Of a stretch of DNA of 64,000 bases, positions 13,101 through 25,100 are shown piece by piece; position 1 is the first letter of the stretch, and each line of letters starts with the position of its first letter. Location of the stretch: contig VZRR01005769.1 of assembly GCA_013398015.1 (NCBI GenBank), forward strand, positions 548,258 through 612,257. The letters are read 5' to 3'. Both the position numbers and the translations under genes were made by a program. The notes beneath the pieces are model-generated. The model was given only the letters and a program-made list of their open reading frames with translations, was not told where the DNA came from and searched no databases. This DNA is from Oreocharis arfaki. Taxonomy: Eukaryota > Chordata > Aves > Passeriformes > Paramythiidae.

Positions 13101-16100
13101 TCCGTGAGAATGATTGTATTGTCAGGATTAATGACGGAGACCTGCGGAACAGGAGATTTGAACAGTAAGTGTTCTTACCACACGTTACATTGCATTATAT
13201 GATCTTTAACACTGCACCTTAGAATAATTTGAGGAAGGTAAGAAAAAAACCTATAAGCTTGCCTTTCTAATAAAGATAAGATACACTAAGGGACATAAGT
13301 GATTTTTATATAACCAGACTTAAAAAAAATCAGGATAATTATTGTACATTAGGATATGTACAATTCTTGTTCGATTGGTTTTGTACATGATAGATTTTTT
13401 TCTTCTTATATTGGTAAGCTGTTTTTCTTGAAATTCCCATATGACTTTTGCTCTTATACTTGCAAAGCATCGTGTTCCATATAAATGGACAACTTGAAGA
13501 CTTTATTTTTAACATTTTAAGAATATGTGGTTTTTTGTTTGTGTGAGAAATAAAGGTGCTATGTATGCAGAAACTTCCTGGAGAAGTTTGAGAGATAAAT
13601 ATTTGCTTAGTGGTTGTCTGGGCTTGGTAGAATCTTGAAATCGTGAATCAGAAAGACTTTTAAGAGGGAATTTAGTTTGTAGTTCACACACAGGTAAGAG
13701 AAAGAAAAAAATAGAAAAAAGGTATGCAGATAAGAAGTGATTTCATGGATGATGATATTGTTCTGAAATCTGTAACATGCTGAGGGCCAAATACCATTTG
13801 TTCTGATCATCTTATACTTACTATATATTTGAAATGTGGTTTTAATTTCTTTGACTCTAACCTGAATTGAAAGATAACCCTGTACCATAAGGTTGAAAGC
13901 AGCTTGTCTCTACTTATTCTAAGGTTCTGAATCCCAATTTGTAACGTCTGTGAAGAGGCTTGTTGACTTTGTATACTTTGGATTGTGACCTTGAGCCCAG
14001 TGGCTGTCTGTGCAGGATTGAGCAATTTTTACCTGTTTCTTAATGTTATATTCTGATAGACTAGTGACTTACAAAAATTGAAGTGAAAGCTAAACTGGTT
14101 GCAAGACTGCACATAAGCAGTAAATTGTGGAATACATAGAATTTTTCTAAATAGTAATTTTCATTCTAATAATTCAGTTGCCACTGTGGTAACAGTTACC
14201 ACAATTATTGCAATTAGCAAGGTTCAAAACCTTGCTATAGAACCTGCAGTCCTGCTATAGAACTGTCTGCATTTCAATACTGTGGTTAAAATTTTTGCTT
14301 TTCTGAATCCAGTATTTGCTACATTAGTTGTTCAGCATATTTAACCATAGTGTTGCCCTCAAGCAGTAAACCTTAGCGAGAAGCAGACCAAATAGGCTAG
14401 TGAACAGATTCAAGTTTTATGGTTTATGCTCGAGTGCAATGTGTCTGTCAGCTCATGTTGCTTAATTAACGTTAGTAATTATGCTTATAATGTCTCGTAG
14501 TCTGCCAGTCCTAATTTGCTAATTTTCTGTTCATTTTAAAACCTAGAGCACAGCATATGTTTCGCCAAGCCATGCGTACGCCGTTCATTTGGTTCCACGT
14601 GGTCCCCGCGGCGAATAAAGAGCAGTACGAACAGTTGTCCCAGAGCGAGAAGAACATGTACTACTCCAGCCGGTTCAGCCCCGATTCCCAGTATGCTGAT
14701 GGGAAAAGTATTAACAATTCTGGACTTCACACATTACAAAGAATGTCTAGAGTGGGTAACCAGTCCGATCAGACAGACTCCTACTCGCAGCTACCTCATA
14801 GTGTGAATTCATCAGGGAAACCACCCTCTGGCCTGGTACCATCACCTCAGAAAGTTCTCACCTCCACTGCAAACAGTGGCTATAACACCAAAAAGATAGG
14901 GAAGAGGCTCAGTATTCAGCTAAGAAAAGGTAAGGCACCAGTGTGCTCCTCAGCATGAGATGTGTGTGTGTAGGGGGTGTGTGTGTGCCCAGTGCCACTG
15001 TCCTGGGCAGGATGGCTGGCAGGAGCACAGGGGATGCAATGGGTTGATTTTTGAAGCCAAGGCTGAGTTGTCCCTGACAGCAGGCCCAGGAGACCCACCC
15101 TGCATTCAGCGTATGCAGCATGCTTGCAGAAGGCCATTTTGAGGAGTGCTTTAACATTATTTTCTGTTTCTCAGCTGATAAAGTAGTGCAGTAAATGCCT
15201 CAAATTCTGTTGGCCAAGACCCAGGGAGTGGTGAACTATTTAATATAAACAGCTAAGCTAAAATGGCCCATGTTCTGCACTTCACATTTATGACTTTTCT
15301 CCGTGAGTTTTGCCTTTAGGTTTTAAGAGTGTTTTGGATCCAGTTGGTAAATTGGATATTCTAATTTCCAGCTAAAGCTTTCGTTTTTTTCCGCTGAGAT
15401 GTTAAAACCTTTGGTTGAGATGAAATGTGATATTTCCTGTCTTGGCCCTCATGCTAATATAATTTCAATGGGGATAAGAGACACTATTTGAATCGTGTGT
15501 GCTTATCTCAACATCTGTGTTATATGTGCACATGTAGATGCATTGGTACATCTGTGAAATTTTTATGATGTGAGAAAATGTGATATTTTTGTGTAGTTAA
15601 TGTGTAGATGCTTTTAAGACAGTTTGAAGTATAATAAAATGACATTTAGATGCCAGTATTCTTAGCTCTTGGGAAATGATTTTTTTAAAGGGTTATACAT
15701 GCTGTAAGCTTTATGGTATTCAAATGACCCTGTTTAAGGTTAGATATAATTTGGTCTCTAGCAGCAAGAATAGTATTTACATTACACAGCAAAAAGTTTA
15801 CCCATATGACAGTATTCTCCATGAACTCAGAGTACATTCCTGTTAAGATACTCTGTGCTTAATGTTAATGATATTTATTAATGAATCCTTTTATTGAAAG
15901 GCATTGAAGACTGTGCATTGAATGGTAGAGATTTTACAGTTTCACAGGTACCAGGCTACTTGTCACATTATCATTATGCTTTCCTTTCTATGAACTTCGC
16001 ATGAACCACCAGATTGCTTCTTTCTGGTTGCTGAATTTTAAGCTCTACAAACTTGGATGACATAAGATTGAGTTGACAGTTTGCTTCTGTTGTTGATGCT

Positions 16101-19100
16101 CCTTCAAGAATTTCTCTAGGCCATCAGCTCAGATCAGCCCGCTTGGAAAAACTTGTTGTTAGTGGTTGAGTGAGGAATCAGTGTGCTTATGATATGCTCT
16201 CAGTCACTACAGTGATTTGTACCTGGGGTTTTTTGTGTCTGTGGAAGTCTTTGGAAATATTACTTGGACAGTGCATAAAAGAATTCTCAGCCAGAAGTGG
16301 AAATAAATATTTCATAGAATTTAAAAGCACCAACAAATGAGTATGTAATATGGGACCATAATATTTTTGTGTGAAACAAATACGGTGTTATAGCTCCTCT
16401 TAAGATGCCAGAATATAATTTGGTATGTTACGGATTTTTGACTGTCATATGATGTTATATTTTGGTCATCTTGCACTGGATACTGTTTCAGAAATATTCC
16501 CCCTAAGGCTGTAATGTAATTTGTCCTTGCTGGCACCAGTATCTTAGGTGGATATGGAGTAAAGGAGATGCATGCAACCTGTTGATGAAAAGTGGTCTCT
16601 AAGATAATTGTAACATATAGTTCATACCAGAGAAGTTTGATGGCTCTTACAGTAGTAAAAGCTTTGAAATATATTTAGAATATATTTCAGAAGTTTAAAG
16701 GGGATATTTGTTCCTAACAGTTGGCTTATTTGAGAATACTACTTATGGTGAAATGGCACCTAGCTCAGATTATACATGGTAGAAATAGAAACTGTGTTTT
16801 ATGCATGGTAAAATTAAAGAAAAATGTGTATAAGGAAAGATGCCTTTTTATCATTCCTGTCTTTCATTTGTTAATACCCACTGTAGAAAGAGGCATGCCC
16901 CTCCCATTTTGGCTTCCATTTGATCACTCTGAGAACACACATATGGAGCAACAAATGCAGCAATACACTTAAGTATGCCCCAAGTATTTTGTTGTAAATA
17001 TGAGTTCAGTAGGGATGTTGGTTGTTTTTTATGATTATTTCTAAAGAAGGATGTTTTAATAATACAGGCTTTATGGATATTAAACACATGTTCTTATTTG
17101 TAGTTGACTGGCAGCAGTTATTTCATCAATTAGCATCATTACTTTAAAAACTCACTGTGGGGTGCGTTAAGGCATACACACATGCAAGATATTGTCTTGA
17201 AATTCAATTTTGATTTAACTGTGTGTTGTTACTTTGGATGTAGTATAGGAGAATTGACTCTTTTTCAATACAGATAGACATTCTTTATTACAGCTGTATT
17301 TCTCTATATTGCATAAGCTTTATTATATAGGATGACATTCTAGAATAACCCTACAGTATGTGCTTCTGTAATTATGATTTCTTAATATTTATTGCTGATT
17401 TGGCATTTTAAAATAACCTGAACTTTCATAGGATTTAGCTGTTTAATAAAGTCAGAAGAGAAGGTCAGTCATATGTTTCAGTCAATGTGGAATGTTTGTT
17501 GGCTTTTCTAAATGAAAATGGATATCTGTTTATCTTGCCTTAAAGGTCAAGGCCTGAACTTTTAGCATATAGATGTAGGGGTTATTGCTGATATTCTAAT
17601 GCCATTAAGGCTGTATAGCAGTCTAGCTTAATAGCTCACACAAATTAAGATAGTGCAAGACATGACAGTGAACCTCTATTTATATACATTTTGGTGTAAA
17701 CTGATACACAGTAAGTGTAAATAAATAAAAATAGTTCTTTGCCGCTAATGAATAAAGAAGATAAGACCGCTGAAATAACACCCAGAGTGTTAGGACAAAC
17801 TTTGACCTCGTATACACCAGGACACTCCCAGACTGTTCCTTCTTTGACTGCAAGTGTTTGAGCCAATGCAATTGAGAGAAATTTAGTCCAACACTTATAA
17901 ATAATAAATAACCAATTATACAGCAAGTGACTCGAAGGCTCAGTCTTTGAGCACTTAGTAACTCACAGCATTTAGCCTGATACTCACTAAAACATTCAAA
18001 AGACTTTCCATTGGACGTTGTGCTACTCAGATTTCATATCTACTGCTTTTGATACTGCTGTACTAAGACAAGCCTGAAATACTCAGTCTGTAAATTAGCT
18101 TCATCTTACTGGGTTGCCCTTAAGTATAATGCTCACTGCATCGTGATTTCTATCTATAACTACATATTTGTATAGCTAAATTAAATATAAAATTCTTGAA
18201 GTAGAATGTCAGCACTGAGCTCACGTTTCTTAAGTTGGCCCTAGTTCCACCAAATATTTTGGTAATTTTTTGTCTGAAGTATTCAGTGCATCAGGACTTC
18301 AGTCCACATCTCCCCACTTCCAGAGGGTGACTTAGGTACTGACCATGGGAGTTGTGATCATCTCCTCCTTTTTTGGCTCCTCTCTTGCCAAATAAGAAAA
18401 AGAAAGGGAAAGAAGTGAGTGACAGAACTGTAGGATACCTTACAGCAGGAAAGCTGTAGCAATTACCAAGTCCATCACAGACAGGACATAGCAGCTCTGT
18501 TCTAGAAGACGGTGAGTCCTGAAACAAAGGAGGCACCTCTGCACTGTGCAGGAGAGAAAAATTGTTAAATTGTAGATGTGAGCAAGATTATGAGACTTTG
18601 CTCTTCAGAGTTTCTTGTGTTCCTGTTTGGCTTGCTGGCCTTGCTGAGGTTGATAATACTACCTCTTGCATACAGAGCTGATCTAAAATGCTGCAAATCC
18701 CACCAGGGAACTTGGCATTCCATGCTATGGCACATTGACACTCATCCTTGCTGCACCCAAGTTCCTTTCTTTGAGAAGTCATTAGAGACACAAATAAGTT
18801 GCCTTTGATAGCTTGGGAGTATGCTAATTTAAAATGGCATCATACTTGCTCTGGAGTAGGGCACATCTATGGACAATTACTTGCTTTGCTTGGGTTTGTG
18901 TAGCAGTGTACAAGACAGGACCCTGAACTTGTCTGTAAGATATCCTGCATTATGTATCTGAAGTGTACAGATTTATATGCATTTTTCATTATACTCTCCT
19001 GTTTTCCCCACACAGTTTCTTGCGCCAGACTTTGAACTGACATTTTAAATTTTTGTTTAAAATTTCTTTTGAAGTGATATGTTCTCTTAAAATTCCTGTT

Positions 19101-22100
19101 CAGTTGCAGAAAGTGTGTTTGTCACTTTTGAAATGAAGCATGTAGATGCCTAAATTACTTCAGTGACCTTGAGAAATGAGATTCAAAAGTGAAGCAAATA
19201 GTTTCGGGCATTATTAGTACTGAAGAAGCACAAACTGCATCAAGTTTTGTCTTTCCATTTTTTAAAACTACTTCTGATCACCATTAGCAGGCTCTAGCAT
19301 AAGGGGAAAAGAATGTTTCTATTAGGTTGATCAAAGATGTTCTTGAGAGGTCTGAGCTTTACTTGGAGAAAAAAACCCACACTTGTTCCAAATCACTCAG
19401 CTACATAAAAATGGGGATGCAATTAGTCTTGATTGTGCATGTGGCTGCAGAAATTTTGTAGACAGCTGAGCAGTCAGCCTTCTAAGCAGTCATTTGCATG
19501 TACAGTAAGCCTGACTACACGTGCACAAATTCTGAAAATATGGGGCTTAAACTAGGAGCAGTAAAATGGTCTTGGTTAGTTTAGTGATGCCCCTTACAAT
19601 AAGAACATATTTGCTGTTCAAATATTACATTCAGTTCTTTATAAAAAAACTGCTTTCCAATGTAGAACACTAGGATAATTAGTTCAGCAGTCATCCATCT
19701 GTACCTGGATCTCCAGAAAGAGTATCCTGTGAAAAAAACCAGGAAGCTGGAGTGCTTGGAAGGACAGTGTCTGCTCTGACTATTGTCAGAGAACATTTGG
19801 CCCTTCTGCTTAGTTCTATTGTAAAGTTATCGCTCTCCTTCTTCTCCATCCAAGTATAATCTACTACTTTCATTAAGTGACAATGCTTTATTTTTTTGAT
19901 TTTGTGTCACACACTGTTTCTATCTGCAACCAACCTCGCTTATTGTTTTAGGAAAGGGAGAGTGTGTTCTTTGTCTTTCGTGAAGAATCTATACTTTCCC
20001 CTAACAATCCTTTATTCTGTCTGAGGACTGTTCACCCACATGGGTTTTCCTTGTTTAGGTTGCTTTGAAATGTTCTCTGCTTTTTTTGCATAAGTACTAA
20101 AAAATGTGGTGCCCAGTTGTCAGTTTGTAGATGTTTCTATTGTTTTAGAAGTGAAGTTTTGTGAGGGTTCTTTTATTGGGTTTTTTTGTTTATTTGTTTG
20201 TTGTTTTTTAAATTTTGAGAGCTCTGTATTGAACTACCTGAGAACTCATTTGCATTTTCTTAAATTAGACATGAAGGAAGAGCATGATTTACTTCTAGCA
20301 CTGCTTACAGTGCTTAAAGGGAATACAGCTGTAAGAGAAATATTAGAAGATGTTCACAGTGTAGGTCCTTCAGTTTTTCTTTGCTGGTCTCTGAACCAGT
20401 GTCCTTTAGAGAGGGATAAGAACACTGCAGAGGTGACCCTGGCTTTTTATATTGTGTCCTGGCAGTATTTCTACCCAGGAGCACATTTTGCTACTGAGAA
20501 TTTAGACCTGCAGTTGGTGCTGAATGAGGAGTGCACAACTTTTTGTACAGAATAGCCTTAGAAACACAGAAATGTTATGCCCGACGCATTCTTTCCACAA
20601 TCAAGAAGGTAATCCCAGCATTAGTGAGAAATTAAACACTTCTTCTCTGGGAGATAAGAGTCTAGTCACCTGTAGTAAAATTTAATAAAATTTTTAACAT
20701 TCTGTCAGTTTATGATTAGACTGCTTCCAAATGAAATTACGATGTTCGTTTTGAAAATGTGTTTAATTAAATTATAGGAATGGATTTCCTCTCCCCCTTG
20801 CCTTAAAGCTAGCGGAACTTTTTTCTTCTGAAACAGCAACTGAGACATCAAATCTGCCACTTTTTTGTTTGTACAAAATAGATACTTTACCAGTGTAACT
20901 GCCTTTTTTATTCATTTAAAACTACTTTGTCTTCAGCTAAGAGCTGGCTGAGCTCTTGAGGGTGATGAGACCTTAGAAGGCATGTTCAGCATCGCATTCA
21001 AGAAAAAAGGGGGACTCTAACTTGCTGAGAGAGCTGCTGATTTATCAAAGAAGCTTAAGAATTTGAATTACACACGTTAGTGGGTAATTTTTAAATGTTA
21101 TTATCACTTGGTGTAATTTGACCATTGTCAGAGATGACAGCTATAGAAGGAAGAAAATGTTTTCCACCCTTTCAAAAATTTACCATTTTTAAAATCTAAA
21201 AGAGATTAAGGTGAACATAGCTCAAAAAATCTAACCATTGCCAAGTAAAGCTCATAGCTTTGTGCAGGATGACTCCCATGTTTTCAAAAATATGGAAATT
21301 TCTTCTGTTTTCTATTCATTGTGGTTCTGCCTGTATGTGTGTCCAGTCTGTCCTGTATTACTACCATAAATCAGAGGAGCCTACGATATGTTTGCACAGT
21401 TCACTCATTATTATAATGCAGTTTTACACCCTAAGAACTGAAAACATTTTAGCAGCAGGAAGATATTAAGATCTTATATGTATTTCTATCAACAGGAGAA
21501 TGGAAATGAATGGAGAGAACTAAATCAGTTGTGTGTATAAGAAAGAAAAAAAATTAAAATCAATTCAGTCACAGAAGTCGTATTTATATTTTTGTCCTCG
21601 GTTGGATGTATTCATTTATTTCCCAGTCCTGTGAACATCTAATTTATATATATAATAAGCACAGTAGTTTATGAAGCCGTATCATCCAGCTAAGAGCAGC
21701 TATGGGGCATGAACAGCCAACTGAAGCAGAGAAATGGTAAAATTACACCCAAAAGCTGCCTCATGCAAAGCTGCACAGAGTAGCACAGTAGAACACAGCC
21801 CAGTTGAGGCCCCTTCTTTCCACAGAAACAAGTAATTAGAATTTTCTTCTGCTAATATCTGGGCTCAGTGTGGATTTGTGGCATTCTGCAGGCTTTTGTA
21901 AAGACTTTCTGGAGATTTGACAGCAGAAAATGCCACAGTCCGTATTTATATCCCGTGTGCATTTGTAATGTGAACATTTCAACTTCTGTTATTTCCATGG
22001 GGGTTTGAAGTGCTGTGTGTGAACCAGCCATCTGTAATGATGCTGTAATCAGGCAATGGGGATTAAGCTTATTAATAATGAAATATTGCCCTGGGAGTGC

Positions 22101-25100
22101 ACTCATGTTCTGATATTACTTTAGAAATTTTAGCAGACAAAACCTGTACTCAAAGAGCGGTATTCAACACAGATCCTTATAATAAGAAAAAGATAAATTC
22201 CATAAAAAGCTGAGATGTGACTTAAAAAAACCTTAATCATATCATCTTCACATATTGCAGGGAATTAAAGAGCTCTATGAATGTTTGAAGCATCAATAAA
22301 ATTGGGAGGTCTCCTAAGTAAAATATGGATGTTACGAGATCTAGGTTTGTTTTTTTTTTTTCATCTCTATGTAACAGCACAGATAAATTTTATATTTGCC
22401 TGAAAGTGGACGAATACTTTCAAATTCAAATGTCAACTATCTTGAATGCTGCAGAAGGAAGGGAAGTTGTCTCAAATAATTAGCCTAGAGGAATTGATCC
22501 AAATTTCCTGAACAATAAGATCTACATGCCCTTACTGTGTATACAGGAGTACTTAGTTCAAGATGAAGATTCTAAAAGCTTGTGTCACGCCCAGACCTGT
22601 CACCTGTGTCACTTTACTTCTGAACATGATTTCTGTCTTGATAATGAAATATATTGTACTAAATTTTAATCAAAAGCGATTGTGCAGATTTCAGAAATCT
22701 GTAGTCTGCTGGTGACTATATTGGACTCTTGCTTTCTTTTCATGTGTGAATATTAATCTGCTCATTAGCAATTAAACATAGGGAACAAATTAATTAATTA
22801 ATAGAAATTAATTAACATTGTGGTGAGTTGACCTTGGATGGACATGAGGTGCCCACCAAGCAGCTCTATCACTCACCATCCTGAGCTGGACAAGGAAGGG
22901 GAAAAACAGCAAAAAGCCTGTGGGTTGAGATAAGACCAGGGAGAGATCACTCTCCAATAACTGTCATGGGCAAAACCCAGCTTGACTTGGGGAAATTAAT
23001 TTAATTTATTGCCTATCAAATCAGAGTAGGGTAAAGAGAAATAAAACCAAATCTTTAAACATGTTCCCCTCACCCCTCCCTTTCTAATGGACTCATCTTT
23101 ACTCCTGAATTCTCTACCTCCTCCTCCTCCCAGCAATGCATGGGGATGGGGAATGGGAGCTGCAGTCAGTTCATCACGTTGTCTCTGCCACTCCTTTCTC
23201 CTCATGGGGAGGACTCCTCACAGTCTTGTGCTGCTCCAGAGTGGGCTCCTTCCTATGGGAGGCAGTCTTTCTCTGGCATCTCCAACATGGATCCTGCCCA
23301 CAGGCTGCAGGTCTTCAAGAACTGTTCCAGCGTGGATGTGTTCCATGAGTTCAGTCCTTCAGGAATGGGCTGCTCCAGCATCAGTCCCTCCACAGAATTA
23401 CAGTAAACCTGTCAGTAAACCTGCTCCAGTGTGGGCTCCTCTCCATGGGGCTGTGGTTCCCTGCCAGGAGCCTTCTCCAGTTCAGGCTTCCCACAGGGCA
23501 CAGCCTCCTTTGGGCATCTCCCTGCTTTGGTGTGGGATCCTTCACACTGCAGGTGAATCTCTGCTCCACCATGGACCTGCATGGACTGCAGGGGGACAGC
23601 TGCCTCTCCATCATCTTCTCTATGGGCTGCAGGGAAATCTCTGCTCCAGCACCTGGAGCACCTCCTCCCCTATCTTCTGCATTGACCTTTGGATTGGCAG
23701 AGCTCTCTTGCTCACTCATCTCTCTAGCTGGTGTTGCACAGTTGTTTTTTTTTTTTTTCCCTTCTTAAATACATTAATGCCTCAAATGTTTCCATCTTTC
23801 ACATGGTTTGTGTTAAGCTTCCCAGGACTTATAACTGGGGACTGTTTCATAGAAGTTTGGTTTCTGTCCCCATGACATTTCAGAAAGGGGTGTGTTATGC
23901 AGCTTTTAGAGACCTACCCGATATTGCTGAGTCCTAACTGCAGTTTGCCATTGTTGGTCAGCTTAAATGTAGGTTGGGCCTGTGTATGCCTGGTAAGGGA
24001 ACTTGAACTGTAGACTTGCCTTGACAACCTCTGAGATGTTTCAAATGCAAGTTGTAGGTGCTGACACTGTTGGGTGCTCTCCACTGGATGGCCAGTTGTT
24101 TCCATGCTGCGCTGAGTGTCCTGAATAGACCTGATGTGTAATGTTGAAGGGAGGAGTGGCAGGTTTCAACGTGGAGTTTCAGGGGTTGTTGGTAACGTTA
24201 GATAGATTGCATCAAAGAGAAGATCACAAATGAGCTTTCTGTGTAGTAGGAAAGGCTTCTGTTTGTCCTCAAATGTTAATCCTGGGACTGGTGGTATGCT
24301 TAATTTCTCTGAAATACAAACAAGTTTCATTTGCTGCATTGACTGGACTTCCTCTCTGGATTTCTCCAACTCATTTTAAATGCCTCTGTTTTGCTTTGGT
24401 CTGTCTTAACATAGTGTAGTCAGGCACCTGAATGTACAGCAGGACCTCAAAAGTGGCAGCCTGGGTTTTGCTCCCTGCCTGCATGACAGACAGTGAGGTG
24501 GAACCCAGCAAGAGCTGGGGTGAAGCCCTGGGACACAGGAGCTGTTGATTGAAAAGGTCCCTCAGAGCAGAAGAAATGAGACCACTGAGGTCCAGTACTG
24601 TCGCCTGCCAGTGTCCACAAGTGAGCTGACAAAGCCCTGTGGCCAGCAGCATCGGCTGGCTGTCACTGTTGAAGGAGCTGCAAAAGAGAAAGAAAGGATC
24701 ATTGATGAAATCCAGATTGACAAGGGGGAAGACAGTGATAGGATATCAGATATGCCTTGTTCTGATTCCTTGTCACTCAGCTCATCTGAAATAGAAAGTT
24801 GGAAATATGGCAATGACTTGGAAATCATCAGAACAGCAAGTTGCAGGGAGGGCCTGCTGAGCCACCTGTGCTCAGATTCAGTGCTTCAGCTACAGCTTTC
24901 TTGCAGATCTTTTGTTTTCTTTTTATGTCATGAAGTAATTCTTGCATCTTATATGTATTTTCATGGATTGTATGAGTGAGGTATACATACATTCTGCTTG
25001 TAAAAATAATACGTGATCTAAAATGTGCATTTTAACTAGTAATGTGCATTCTTTATGCAGGTACAGAAGGCTTGGGATTTAGCATTACTTCAAGAGATGT

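Larger units (their letters stand above)
14930..25060 (+). other. PARD3 intron between PDZ1 linker and PDZ2, 10.1 kb
   Basis: Holds a TG-rich tract just after the donor (14960-14988), an AATT-rich tract at 22786-22816, the retroviral LTR at 22819-23780 and a protein-like stretch at 24418-24906. The open frame at 20106-20555 has no recognisable domain and includes a long hydrophobic T-rich-encoded run, so I treat it as chance. I see nothing in 15200-20000. Confidence 0.8.

Noticed and set aside
14930..14958. Alternative PARD3 C-terminus by read-through of the donor after the PDZ1 linker exon
   Set aside because: Only about nine further codons before a stop; the donor GTAAGG is strong and no polyadenylation signal follows nearby.
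20106..20555. 149-codon frame on the + strand
   Set aside because: No recognised domain; the N-terminal hydrophobic part comes from a T-rich low-complexity tract. No resemblance to PARD3 isoforms.
23087..23875. 262-codon open frame on the + strand, the longest in the window
   Set aside because: It lies in the LTR and reads its degenerate repeats as a Pro/Ser/Leu-rich string with no domain; neighbouring frames are open for the same reason.
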